The notes beneath the pieces are model-generated. The model was not told the origin of the DNA and ran no database searches. It worked only from the letters and a program-made list of their open reading frames with translations. 64,000 nucleotides of DNA, from NCBI GenBank assembly GCA_014058105.1, contig JACGCM010002568.1, positions 1,240,001 to 1,304,000 of the forward strand, written 5' to 3'. Position numbers and translations under genes: made by a program. This document shows positions 54,860-64,000 of this stretch, piece after piece (the first letter of the stretch is position 1; each line of letters starts with the position of its first letter). The stretch is from Kingdonia uniflora. Taxonomy: Eukaryota; Streptophyta; Magnoliopsida; Ranunculales; Circaeasteraceae.

Positions 54860-57434
54860 TGTAATGGCCTGTATTTTATTTATTTCATTTATTCGCATAT
54901 ATTCCAATTCCATATATATTCCTATTCTTTATCACATCTGCATATTATTCCATCACGTTATATTCGGCATATACTCTTTCATCCATTATGCATCCATTTA
55001 TTCTTTTCGGCAGGTTTTGTGTGTTAGATTCCTTTTGTGTAGTTTCGGTGGTACGGTGGTTATTCAGAGGAGGAGGTGGCATTGTGGCCTTGGGAACCCC
55101 TAGATGGGCTGGTGGTGATTTTTTTTAATGTGTTTATGGTTTGGTGCGGTTCCGGTGAGCCATTGGATTGGCCGATAGGTTTTCGGAGTTTTTCGAGCAA
55201 ATATTCATTTTTGGGGGTTTAGGCGTTTTGGTGGCCGTGAGGCGATGGAGGCGGTATTTATACCTTGGGAAACCTTTGTTGGGTTTGTAGTAGTGTTTTT
55301 GTGGTGGTGTTGGTGGTTTGGTATGATTCTGAGGTGTCCGGGGTTGGCCGTTGGGTTTTCAGGGTATTTCATCTTACTGTTTCTATTCAAAGTCAGAAAA
55401 GATTCCCTTTGTTCGAATATTTTTTATTTTACTCGAAGTTTTCTTGCAGGAAAAATATATTCGAATAATTTTTATTCTTACTCGAATATTTTTGTGCAGG
55501 AAAAAAATATTCGAATATTTTTTTGATGAATAGTAAAATCTGTTTTTTTTTTGCTTAATCGGGTTTTGGGTGGTTTTAAAACCTTTTTTTTCTCTATCTC
55601 TCTCCCCTCCCAAAATCAACCCAAATCCTTCCCAAACTCTAATCGTTCCCTCTCTTCCAAACTCTTGATCCAATCTTCCCCTTCGATCGCGGATTCTTCG
55701 CCGAGCTTCATCGCAACCTTCTCTGTTATCCTAAGTGAAAAATTCTTGAATCCATTATGTTCTTTTCGCTTGGTTTGGTGTGGGGTGATTTATAGTGTTA
55801 GTTTATTGTTTGATTTCTTAAATTGATTGTTTGCTTGTTGTTATTATTGGTTGTTATAGCTCCCTCAGTCTTCTGTTTACCTCATCATGATTTTGGGTTC
55901 AGAGTTCCGTTTTGGTTACCGCGGAATTCATGCATTATTATTAGGCGAGTTTCCTTCATCCCTAAATTCCTTCTGCTAGTTGATTAGTGTTATTTTTGAG
56001 TGATTAATCTGTGTCAGAGAGGGTATGTGAATTAAATATAGTATAGCCTATATATAATCTCCGATTTAGTTATTAAACCTGTTAGTTATTTCTGTGACTT
56101 GGGTTTTCGTTTGTGCTGGTCGTTGAGCTTGGTTAGAAACTGTCTGTGCATTATTATGATGGTTTGTTTGTACACTGGGTTCCAGTCTTGAGAGACTGAT
56201 GAGTTTGGATGTTATGACGGTAAAGTCATAGTTCATCTGTGTTTAGGATTAATGCCATACTTTGAGGCAGGTGGCTATCCTATGATTGTTGCCGAGTTAA
56301 TAGATGTTATATTTAATCTTCGGGATCTGTCACACCTTTTAAAATCTTTTAAAACCTTCTAACTTATTGAGATTGGATGCACAAAAGAACTCCGTATCGG
56401 TTAACCCTCGAAAGGTACTAGGATGTCCTTAATCGGGTTAAAATAGTAGGTGAGTTGGCACTGACACTATTATGCCTGTTCATTCATTCGGGAGTGTGGG
56501 ATGGTATGGGACAGAGTTGGAATGGTGCGAACTTAGTGCTCGTTGAGGTTGCAATTCCATGGAATACTAAATAGAGTTTGGACGATAGGCTCCGTGGGTC
56601 GCAAAGCCCAGAATACTTTGATCAAGTGAGATAATATCCTTAGCTTGGTTGAGCTTGACAAGAATTCGCGCCTGTGTATCCCCTTAGCAAATCTCTTTAA
56701 GTAAAAATGTTAGCGGTTGCTCAACCAATATTATTATAGGATTGCAAACACATTTAAATCATTGAATCATTCTGCATTGGGGATATTTATAGGAATACCC
56801 CTGCTCATCTTTGCATGTCATATCATCATCACTTCATACATATATCCCTCTGATCTTTTCCTTATTGATATTCCTTTCTCTAGCTTTTATCTTAATTCCT
56901 CTTGTTATATAACTCTTTACCTAGATTTCAATTACCTAGTTATTATTCTATATCTCCTTATCTATTACACTATCTCATTTTCATCTCTTTCATTTAAGAA
57001 CTTATCTTATTAGTAGGTTATTTAGCTTTGTCGGGTTTTAGTGAGCCGTCGTTTGCTCACTCTCAAAATTTTAACCATTTCAGAGGTTAAGTAGCTTGGA
57101 TTGTTGTGAGGTTCAGCCAGATTGGAGCCTATTTTTGCCGCTACAGATCTTCTTTAGTTTAGACTTTCTTGTATGTGATTTCAGCATATGTCGTTGTACT
57201 TTATTCTAGACATTCTATATATTTAAGTCTGATATGTGTATATGTCTTTCGCTTCTACTATGTTGTTATTATTCTTTACTTACTCTAATGATTGTTGCTA
57301 TATGTGAATAGCCGAGCCAGAATTTGTCTGCGGCTTGGCTATTTGTGGGATAGAATCTGAGTATTCCTTGACTTACACAACTTTGGATCTAGTAATTGGT
57401 TAAGCTACCGATTAGCATATTTTGGGGCGTGACA
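54860..57434 (+). repeat. 5' LTR of the chromovirus
   Basis: 2575 bp, TGTAATGGCC to GGGGCGTGACA. Landmarks are the TTCGAA array (55411-55525), a TTTTAAAA box (about 55574-55581), a pyrimidine-rich leader (55585-55725), the GTGAGC hairpin (57041-57060) and the AATAGCC hairpin (57307-57343). It matches 62313-64000 over the visible part. Confidence 0.92.
55411..55525. repeat. ATATTCGAATAT-type palindrome array in the chromovirus LTR
   Basis: About four TTCGAA/CTCGAA-centred palindromes lie in 115 bp, embedded in ATATTTTT and alternating with GCAGGAAAAA words. Position is equivalent to the CTGTTCGAACAG array in the solo LTR. A decayed version lies at 62868-62955 in the 3' LTR. Confidence 0.75.
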
Positions 57435-57438
57435 GACT

Positions 57439-57450
57439 TGGTATCAGAGC
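57439..57450 (+). other. Primer binding site (initiator tRNA-Met) of the chromovirus
   Basis: Exact TGGTATCAGAGC, four bases after the LTR end. Confidence 0.95.
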
Positions 57451-57611
57451 GTAAGGTTAATCTTTATCTCTGTTATTGTAAATCATATTATGAGTTATTC
57501 CTTAGATGGAGTTAGGATCGATTCTTTTTGGATCTCCATATTTTATCATATTCCTTTCCGTTCCAAATCCTCTCCTATCCGTTCCTGAGTTGTGTTTCCT
57601 TGTTCGTATAG

Positions 57612-58690
57612 ATGGCTAGAGGTGGCTAAGGCAGATGTCGTGCTTGGACTCGTGGGGGTATTCTTGGGGATTTGCGTAGTGGTACAGTGGCCAATGTGCC
57701 AGTAGTTAGTTAGGGAGCGTATGGGGTCTGTTCCGATCCCTCAGGCAGAGCCGATAGCTTTAGAGGCTGGGGTTGGTGTGGGAGTAGCACCAGGGGTTTC
57801 GATTCGTCCGGGTGCCCCACTTACTCCAGTAATTCTGGAGCAGCCAGGCATCGTGCCAGCGGTAGCCGCTTTGGGTGTTTCACCAAAGATGAGATAGTTT
57901 ATAGAGAGTTTGGCTGCTTTATTTCAGCAGGCCTACCTAGAGAGCACAGTAACTTGTAGCTGATCGAGAGGTACAAACATCTAATATTTTCTAGCACATT
58001 GACTCCTTCTGAGGTCGAGGTGTGGTTCAAGTCTATTGAGAAGACTTTGGACGCAAGTGGGTGAAACTTACAGCATACCTACTATACGGTGAAGGAGATC
58101 ATTGGTGGGATACGGCCAAGAGGACGGTGGTGGAGACTCCTATTCCCAGGGAAGTTTTCCTGGACCTTTTCTTTGGGCAGTATTTTCTACAGAGCTACAA
58201 AGACGTCTGCATTTCAGAGTTCTATGCACTTGAGCATGGTGATATGATTGCTGCTAGATACGACTAGCATTTCAACGAGCTTGCTCGTTATGCACCGTTC
58301 ATCGTTCAGGACGAGGAGCAGAAGAAGATGAAGTTTTTGTAAGGTCTTCGCCCATTCTTCTGGAGATTTTTGATTTCTTCTGGCGTTAGTACTTATAGAG
58401 AGGTTTTCTCTAAAGCTTTGGCTTTATAATAAAGGACGTCGAGGATCGCAAGTCTAAGGACTTCAGAAGCCAGAAGAGACATGACCAAAGACCTGATAAG
58501 GGTAAGGCAGTACAGACATAGTACGATAACATCAGTTCGAAGAGACAAAGGTTTGATGGTACGTCAGTTAGAGCAACGGGGGGGGGGGGGGGGGCCAGCA
58601 TTTTGAGAAAGAACAACCTGCTTTACGTCAGCGTTGGAACTGCGGGGAGATGGGGCACGTCAAGTAACATTGTCTTAAACCAGTCAGATT
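57612..58690 (+). pseudogene. Chromovirus gag with zinc knuckle
   Basis: ATG at 57612 opens MARGG, stop, GRCRAWTRGG. A readable core begins near 57890 and continues through EVEVWFKSIEKTLDA (about 58012-58057), LLYGEGDHWWDTAKRTVVET and FGQYFLQSYKDVCISEFYAL (58061-58267), then FNELARYAPFIVQDEEQKKM after a stop at 58266. A run of 17 G (58578-58594) lies before the knuckle, which reads RWNCGEMGHVK, stop, HC near 58630-58672; the first of the C-x2-C pair is Trp. Multiple stops. In a live element this forms the particle. Confidence 0.83.
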
Positions 58691-58929
58691 TCCACAGCCA
58701 GCGAGACAGTTTCAGGGTCCCGTGGGATATCAGCCGCGATCTCCTACGCAGATTTAGCAGTTGCCGCAGAGACTGTTTCAGGGTCCTCAGGGCAGATAGT
58801 TAGTTTCTGGACCTCAGGGTGTTCAAAGACCGCAGCATCCAGGGCCATAGCATGGCCAGGTTCAGGGCCATGGGCAGAGAAGAGTGTTTGCAGTTGGGAG
58901 GTAAGATGCTTGCACCGCTCTACCTATAA

Positions 58930-59416
58930 CAGAAGGTAAGATCCATATTTCTTATTCGCCCGTCGTGTCCTTTTCGATTCATGTACATCGCATTCATTCA
59001 TCGTATTCATTCATCGCATCTGCATTTCTTAGCATTATTGGCTTTGAGGTTTTTTTTTTTATTGATGAGATTTCTGTGGGTACTCCTCAAGATTCTTTGG
59101 TGTTTTCTCACGTATATGTAGAGATTGCCCGATAGTTGTTTGTGGTCGAGTCCTATAAGCAGACCTATTAGCTTTGTCGATGCATGAGTTTGACATCATC
59201 CTAGGCATGGATTGGTTGTCGACGCGCCGGGTCACTTTAGACTGCTTCGAGAAGATGGCTACCTTTCGTATTCCCGATGAGAGGCGATTCGTGTTCTTTA
59301 GCTTGAAACCTGCGCAGTCAGGGGACGGCTTATTAGCTTTCTTAGAGTTAGAGTCCTCAGACGTGGACGTTAACTTTATTTCTGTTGTTTGCGAATATTC
59401 CGACGTTTTCCAGTAG
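58930..59416 (+). pseudogene. Chromovirus aspartic protease
   Basis: The end part (59174-59416) is open and reads HEFDIILGMDWLSTRRVTLD, CFEKMATFRIPDERRFVFF and a tail VCEYSDVFQ before TAG at 59414-59416. The front is eroded: after GKIHISYSPVVSFSIH (from about 58933) a (TCATTCATCG)-like duplication (58985-59025) replaces the DSG active-site region. Inactive. The TAG is shared with the minus-strand copy near 5370. Confidence 0.8.
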
Positions 59417-60700
59417 ATTCTCGGTTTACCGCCGATGAGAGCGATTAATTTTGGCAAAGATCTTGTTCCTGGTACAACACCAATTTCGAAGGCACCATAC
59501 CGTACGACACCTATTGAGCTGAAAGAGCTGAAGGATCAGATTTATGAGTTGATAGATCAGGGATTTATTCGACCGAGTTCTTCGCCGTGGGGAGCTCCAG
59601 TTTTGTTTACAAAGAAGAAAGACGGTTCGATGCGCTTGTGTATTAACTACTGCGGGTTAAACAAAGTCACGATCAAGAAAAATATTTGTTGTCGAGGATC
59701 AGGGACTTGTTTGACCAGCTTCGATGAGCACAGCTCTTTTCGATGATTGATCTCAGATCGGGTTACAACCAGCTGAGGATCAGGGCAGCTAATATTTCGT
59801 AGACAGCCATTCAGACTCGTTACGGACACTATGAGTTTCTTGTTATGCCACTCGGTTTTGACGAACACGCTCACAACTTTTATGGATTTGATGAACCATG
59901 TTTCCATCCCTTTTCTTAACCTATTCGTCATTGTGTTCGTCGATGACATATTGATCTATTCGAAGAACGGGGCAGAGCGCAAGGAACACTTGAGGATTGT
60001 ACTACATACCTTATGGGAGAATGTAATATTCGCAAAGTTCAAGAAGTATAAATTTTGGCAGCTGGAGGTGAAATTCCTAGGGCACGTGGTGTCTAAGTAT
60101 GGAATTGCAATAGATCCTTCTAAGGTTATAGAGGTTGCAAATTGGGCACAGCCGAAGAGCGTTACAGAGATTCGCAGTTTTCTGGGTTAGGCGGGTTATT
60201 ATCGTAAATTCATAAAGGGGTTTTTGCGGATTGCAACTCCTTTGACACGTTTGACACTGAAGGACGCTCGGTTTGTTTGGGATGACAGGTGTTCTTCAGC
60301 TTTCGAAGAGCTGAAGAAGAGATTGGCGATAGCACCTGTTCTGATTATTCCGTCCAGTAGGCAGAGGTATGGAGTATACAGTGATGCATCGCTGAGTGGA
60401 CTTGGCTGTGTGTTGATGCAAGAGGGCAAGGTGGTGGCTTATGCTTCGAGATAGCTTTAAGTACACGAGAAGAATTATCCTACACATGACCTCGAGTTGG
60501 CAGCAGTGGTTTATGCGCTGAAGATCTGGAGACACTACTTGTACGGGGAGATATTAGAGCTCTTCTCTGATCAATAGAGCTTGCGGTATCTTTTCTCACA
60601 GAAGGAACTGAACATGAGAAAATCCGATGGATAAAATTTCTGAAGGACTGGGATTTCGACTGGCAGTATCACACAGGGAAGGTGAACGTGGTGGCTGACG
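59417..60700 (+). pseudogene. Chromovirus reverse transcriptase and RNase H
   Basis: [42 protein letters not shown] and [20 protein letters not shown] (59475-59680), then frameshifts through the palm (LRSGYNQLRIR near 59750), and an open block from 59831 with [20 protein letters not shown], whose catalytic D-D is intact. The connection FLGHVVSKYGIAIDPSKV leads, after a stop near 60188, to AGYYRKFIKGFLRIATPLTR. RNase H: RYGVYSDASLSGLGCVLMQE (first catalytic Asp, about 60367-60425), stop near 60452, [20 protein letters not shown] (second acidic residue). Later parts are scattered with stops. Not functional. Confidence 0.87.
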
Positions 60701-60949
60701 CTTTGAGCTGCTTGCGTAGGGGATTACTTGCATGTCTGATGATTCCTGAGTAGTCGATGCTTAGCGAGATTGCGCATTTCGGACAGATTTTACATTCACG
60801 GGATACAGGTAGTTTTATCGCCACGCTAGGAGTTCAGCCTTCGTTGATTTCTCAAATTATTAAGGCACAGCAATAGGATGACAGATTACAGACTTGGGCT
60901 TCGGACGACACCAGACCAGATTGGACAGCTAGTTCAGATGGCAGCCTCA

Positions 60950-62000
60950 GATATAGTGGTACATTTTACATGCCAGATTCCGAGGTATTGAAGCGTGAGA
61001 TTTTGAGCGAGGCTCATGGCTCGAGATATATTATTCATCAGGCGGTACAAAGATGTACCGGGACCTAAAGAGACATTATTGGTGGGACAATATGAAGTGC
61101 GAGATAGCTGATTTAGCTTCCAAATGTCTTACTTGCCAACAGGTGAAGGTCGAGTATCAGAAACCAGTAGGACAGCTTAAACCTTTACCTATTCCAGTGC
61201 AGAAATGGGAGCATGTGGCGATGGACTTCATATCGGGTTTACCGCGGACGTTGAAGCAACGCGATTCTATTTGGGTGATTGTGGACCGATTAACCAAATC
61301 GACATATTTCATTCCGGTTCGCACGACTATGACTACTGACGAGTTGAGCAGGATATATGTGAGGGAGATTTTTCGTTTATACGGGGTTCTAGTGTCTATT
61401 GTGTTAGATATAGATGCCAGGTTTACAAGTAACTTTTGACAGAGTTTTCAGCGAGTTATGGATACTAGACTGAATCCCTTGTACAACATTTCACCCTCAG
61501 ACCGACTGTCAGACAGAGCGAGTTAACCAGATCCTTGAGGATATGCTTTGGGCTTGTGTTTTGGACTTCAAGAGTAGCTGGGACGAGTACTTACCATGGG
61601 TAGAGTTCGCTTACAACAACAGCTTTTAGTCAAGTATCGGGATGGCACCTTACGAGACTTTATATGGTAGACCATGCAGATCACTTCTGAGTTGGACAGA
61701 GGTTGGTGAGTAGAGTTTACTGATGACAGACTTAGTTCGGGAGACCACAAAGGCAGTTACAATTATCAGGGACCGACTACGTACAACTCAGAGCCGACAG
61801 AAGAGTTATGCCGACACCCGCAGGAGACCGTTAGAGTTTCAGATCGGGGTTCACATTTTGCGGAAGATTTTTTCGATGAGGAGCGTGATGCGTTTCAGCA
61901 TGAATGGCAAGGTAGCTCTGAGATATATTGGTCCGTTCGAGATTCTGGAAAGAGTTGGGGAGTTAGCGTACCGATTAGCATTACCGCCGCAGCTGAGCTG
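60950..62000 (+). pseudogene. Chromovirus integrase
   Basis: HHCC zinc finger: EAHGSRYIIHQ near 61010-61043 and, in the next frame, ASKCLTCQQVKVEYQKPVGQ near 61115-61175. Catalytic core: WEHVAMDFISGLPRTLKQRD with the first Asp (about 61210-61265), VDRLTKSTYFIPVRT, then VLDIDARFTSNF, where the usual S-D-R-D-A-R-F has changed but the second Asp remains. After a stop at 61437 and a shift, FHPQTDCQTERVNQILEDML (61491-61550) supplies the catalytic Glu. The tail reads EYLPWVEFAYNNSF, stop, SSIGMAPYETLYGRPC and GKVALRYIGPFEILERVGEL. It is split into at least four pieces. Confidence 0.86.
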
Positions 62001-62024
62001 AGTTCCAGCATCTTCTACATTTTT

Positions 62025-62264
62025 ATGCTGAGGAAGTATGAGCGGGATCCTACTCAAGTGATTGATTGGGAACCGATAGAGGTTCAGGGTGATGGCTCAT
62101 GTTTCGAGCACCCAGAGTGTATTTTGGATCGCGAGGAAAATATTCTTTGCAACAAGGTTATTCCGTTTGTGAAAGTCCAGTGGAGTCACAATGGACCAAA
62201 AAAGGCTACCTGGGAGTTGGAGGCCAATGTGAGGAGGCACTATCCGTATTTATTCTCAGGCTGA
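62025..62264 (+). pseudogene. Chromodomain at the integrase C-terminus
   Basis: An open 79-codon stretch: MLRKYERDPTQVIDWEPIEV, HPECILDREENILCNKVIPF, VKVQWSHNGPKKATWELEAN and VRRHYPYLF. The V-K-V-Q-W-S-x-H-x-x-x-x-A-T-W-E pattern is the chromodomain core of plant chromoviruses, which is thought to direct insertion by binding histone marks. In Tekay-type domains one of the three aromatic-cage residues is often missing, and here only W residues are clear. It is the only pol segment of this element without a stop, but it is cut off from an intact integrase. Confidence 0.82.
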
Positions 62265-62279
62265 GGTATGCGTTTACTT

Positions 62280-62312
62280 TTGGGGACGAAATTTCTTTTT
62301 AGGGAGATAGAT
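62280..62312 (+). other. Polypurine-tract region before the 3' LTR
   Basis: GGGGACGAAATTTC then TTTTTAGGGAGATAGAT directly precedes the TG of the LTR. It is the plus-strand priming site by position and purine content. Confidence 0.75.
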
Positions 62313-64000
62313 TGTAATGACCCGTATTTTATTTATTTCATTTATTCGCATATATTCCAATTCCGTATATATTCCTATTCTTTATCACATCTGCATATTA
62401 TTCCTTCACGTTATATTCCGCATATACTCTTTCATCCATTATGCATCCATTTATTCCTTTCGGCAGGTTTTATGTGTAAGATTCCTTTTGTGTAGTTTCG
62501 GTTGTACGTTGGTTATTCGGAGGAGGAGGTGGCGTTGTGGCTTTGGGTACCCCTAGATGGGTTGGTGGTAATGTTTGTTTGATGTGTTTGTGGTTTGGTG
62601 CGGTTCCGGTGAGCCGTTGGATTGGCCGATAGGTTTCAGGAGTTTACCGAGCAAATAATCCTTTACGGGGGTTTAGGCGCTTTGGTGGCCGTGAGGCGGC
62701 TGAGGTGGTGTTTATACCATGGGAAACCTTTACTGGGTTTGTAGTAGTGTTTGTGTGGTGGTGTTGGTGGTTTGGTATGATTCCGGGGCGTCCGGGGTTG
62801 GCCGTTGAGTTTTCAGGGTTTTCTTTCTTACTGTTTCAATTCATAGTTAGAAAAGATTCCCTCTGTTAGAATATTTTTTATTTTACTCGAATTTTTCTTC
62901 CCGGAAAAATATATTCGAATATTTTATTGCAGGAAATTTTTTTTTGAATATTTTTTTGATGAATAGTAAAATCTGTTTTTCTTTTTTTTACTTAACCGGG
63001 TTTTGGGTGGTTTTAAAAACTTTCTTTTCTCTCTCTCTCCTCTCCCAAAATCAGCCCAAATACTTCCCTCACCTCCAAACTCTTGATCCAATCCTCCCAT
63101 TCGATCGCGGATTCTTCCCCGAGCTTCATCGCAACCTTCTCCCTTATCCTAGTTGAGAAATTCTCAATTGCATTCCGTTCTATTCACTTTATTTGGTGTG
63201 GGGTGATTTCTAGGGTTAGTTTATTGATTGATTTCTTAAATTTATTGCTTGGTTGTTATTGTTATTGGTTGTTATAGCTCGCTCAGTGTTCCGTTTACCT
63301 CATCGTGATTCTGGGTTCAGAGTTTCATTTTGGTTACCACGGAATTCGTGCATTATTATCAGGCGAGTTCCCTTTATCCCTAAATTCCTTCTACTAGCTG
63401 ATTAGTATTGTCTTAGAGTGATTACTCTGTGTTAGTGAAGGTATGAGATTTAACTATAGTATAGCCTATAAATATTCTCCGATTTAGTTATTAAACCTGT
63501 TAGTTATTTATGAGACTTGAGATTATGTTTGTATTGGTTGTTGAGCTTGGTTAGAAACTTTTTGTGCATTATTTTGATAGTTTGTTTGTACACTGGGTTC
63601 CAGTCTTGGGAGACTGATGAGTTTTGAATTTTATGATGGTAAAGTCATAGTTCATTTGTGTTTAGTATTATTGCCATACGACTATTATATTTTGATCTTC
63701 CGGATCTGTCACACCTTTTAAAATCTTTTAAAATCTTCTTACATATTGAGATTGGATACACAAAAGAACTCCGCATCGGTTAACCCTCGAAAGGTTATAG
63801 GATGTCCTTAATCAGTTTAAAATAGTAGGTGAGTTGGCACGAAAACTATTATACCTGTTCACCCATTCGGGAGTGTGGGATGGTATGAGAAAGAGTCGGA
63901 ATGGTGCAAACTTAGTGCTCGTTGAGGTGCTAATTCCATGGAATACTAAATAGAGTTTGGACGATAGGCTCTGTGGGTCGCAAAGCCCGGAACACTCTAA
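62313..64000 (+). repeat. 3' LTR of the chromovirus, cut by the window end
   Basis: Begins TGTAATGACCCG and is collinear with the 5' LTR to the end of the window (1688 of about 2575 bp). The TTCGAA array (62868-62955) has partly decayed. Confidence 0.92.

Larger units (their letters stand above)
54860..64000 (+). mobile_element. Tekay/Del-type chromovirus (Ty3-gypsy), running off the window
   Basis: 5' LTR 54860-57434, primer site 57439-57450, gag, protease, RT, RNase H, integrase and chromodomain to 62264, purine tract, 3' LTR from 62313 to beyond 64000. The chromodomain after integrase and LTRs of about 2.6 kb fit the Tekay (Del) lineage. By eye the first ~260 bases of the two LTRs differ at around one position in fifteen, fewer than in the LARD, so this insertion looks younger. 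The five bases before the left LTR are CACAT; the partner is outside the window. All genes carry stops or shifts. Confidence 0.93.

Overview
The window is plant nuclear DNA, most likely from a eudicot with a large, repeat-rich genome. The evidence is the retrotransposon lineages (Tat-type and chromodomain-bearing Tekay/Del-type Ty3-gypsy, Tork-like Ty1-copia, RNase H-bearing LINEs), plant initiator-Met primer sites (TGGTATCAGAGC), and remnants of plant gene families (S-domain receptor kinase, NB-LRR, mTERF, plastid-type PP2C, BMT5-like). No complete intact host gene was found. Every coding segment I can name is a transposon gene or a gene fragment carrying stops, frameshifts or truncations.

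Layout. 1-689: end of a copia pol, interrupted by the insertion of a Tat-type gypsy element (690-4812, + strand). That element is cut at its 3' side by a truncated Tekay-type gypsy element on the minus strand (4813-~9003). 9591-10865: three ~128-bp tandem units split by a 5'-truncated LINE (9841-10747) with a 12-bp target duplication. 11000-17100: an immune-receptor graveyard. It holds a tandemly duplicated block with S-domain receptor-kinase exons (one copy carrying a 239-bp TRIM-like insertion), another LINE RNase H end, and the last LRRs of an NB-LRR gene. 17100-25600: almost featureless AT-rich DNA, with a tRNA-Ala-like repeat and Helitron-like termini near 20050. 25680-26310: a two-exon BMT5-like (DUF2431) pseudogene.

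27391-41236 is a large LTR retrotransposon with ~4.1-kb LTRs, an exact 5-bp target duplication (TTAAC) and no coding capacity of its own, so it is LARD-like. Its interior holds a minus-strand LINE end (32434-36212). That LINE is itself split by a 2739-bp Tekay-type solo LTR (target duplication AGAAG) and by a ~450-bp insertion between 22-bp direct repeats. The LARD interrupts a minus-strand mTERF fragment (41237-41625). 41954-48537 is a rearranged copia element with an inverted LTR piece at its left end. 49736-49765 has a Helitron-like 3' terminus. 49901-52105 is a TIR transposon with GC-rich ends that appears to have captured several exons and introns of a PP2C gene. 52106-54859 has no recognisable gene. 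54860 to the window end is a Tekay/Del chromovirus with gag, protease, RT, RNase H, integrase and chromodomain, all broken by stops except the chromodomain stretch.

The repeats are related to one another. The minus-strand element at 4813-9003, the solo LTR and the element at 54860 belong to one Tekay-like family, and the LARD looks like a diverged non-coding relative using the same LTR ends, primer site and LTR hairpins. The most interesting items are the transposon carrying a PP2C gene fragment, the TTCGAA palindrome arrays in the Tekay LTRs, the two hairpins kept across all related LTRs, and the possible Helitron spanning 20050-49765. Comparisons were made by eye; no alignment or search was run.
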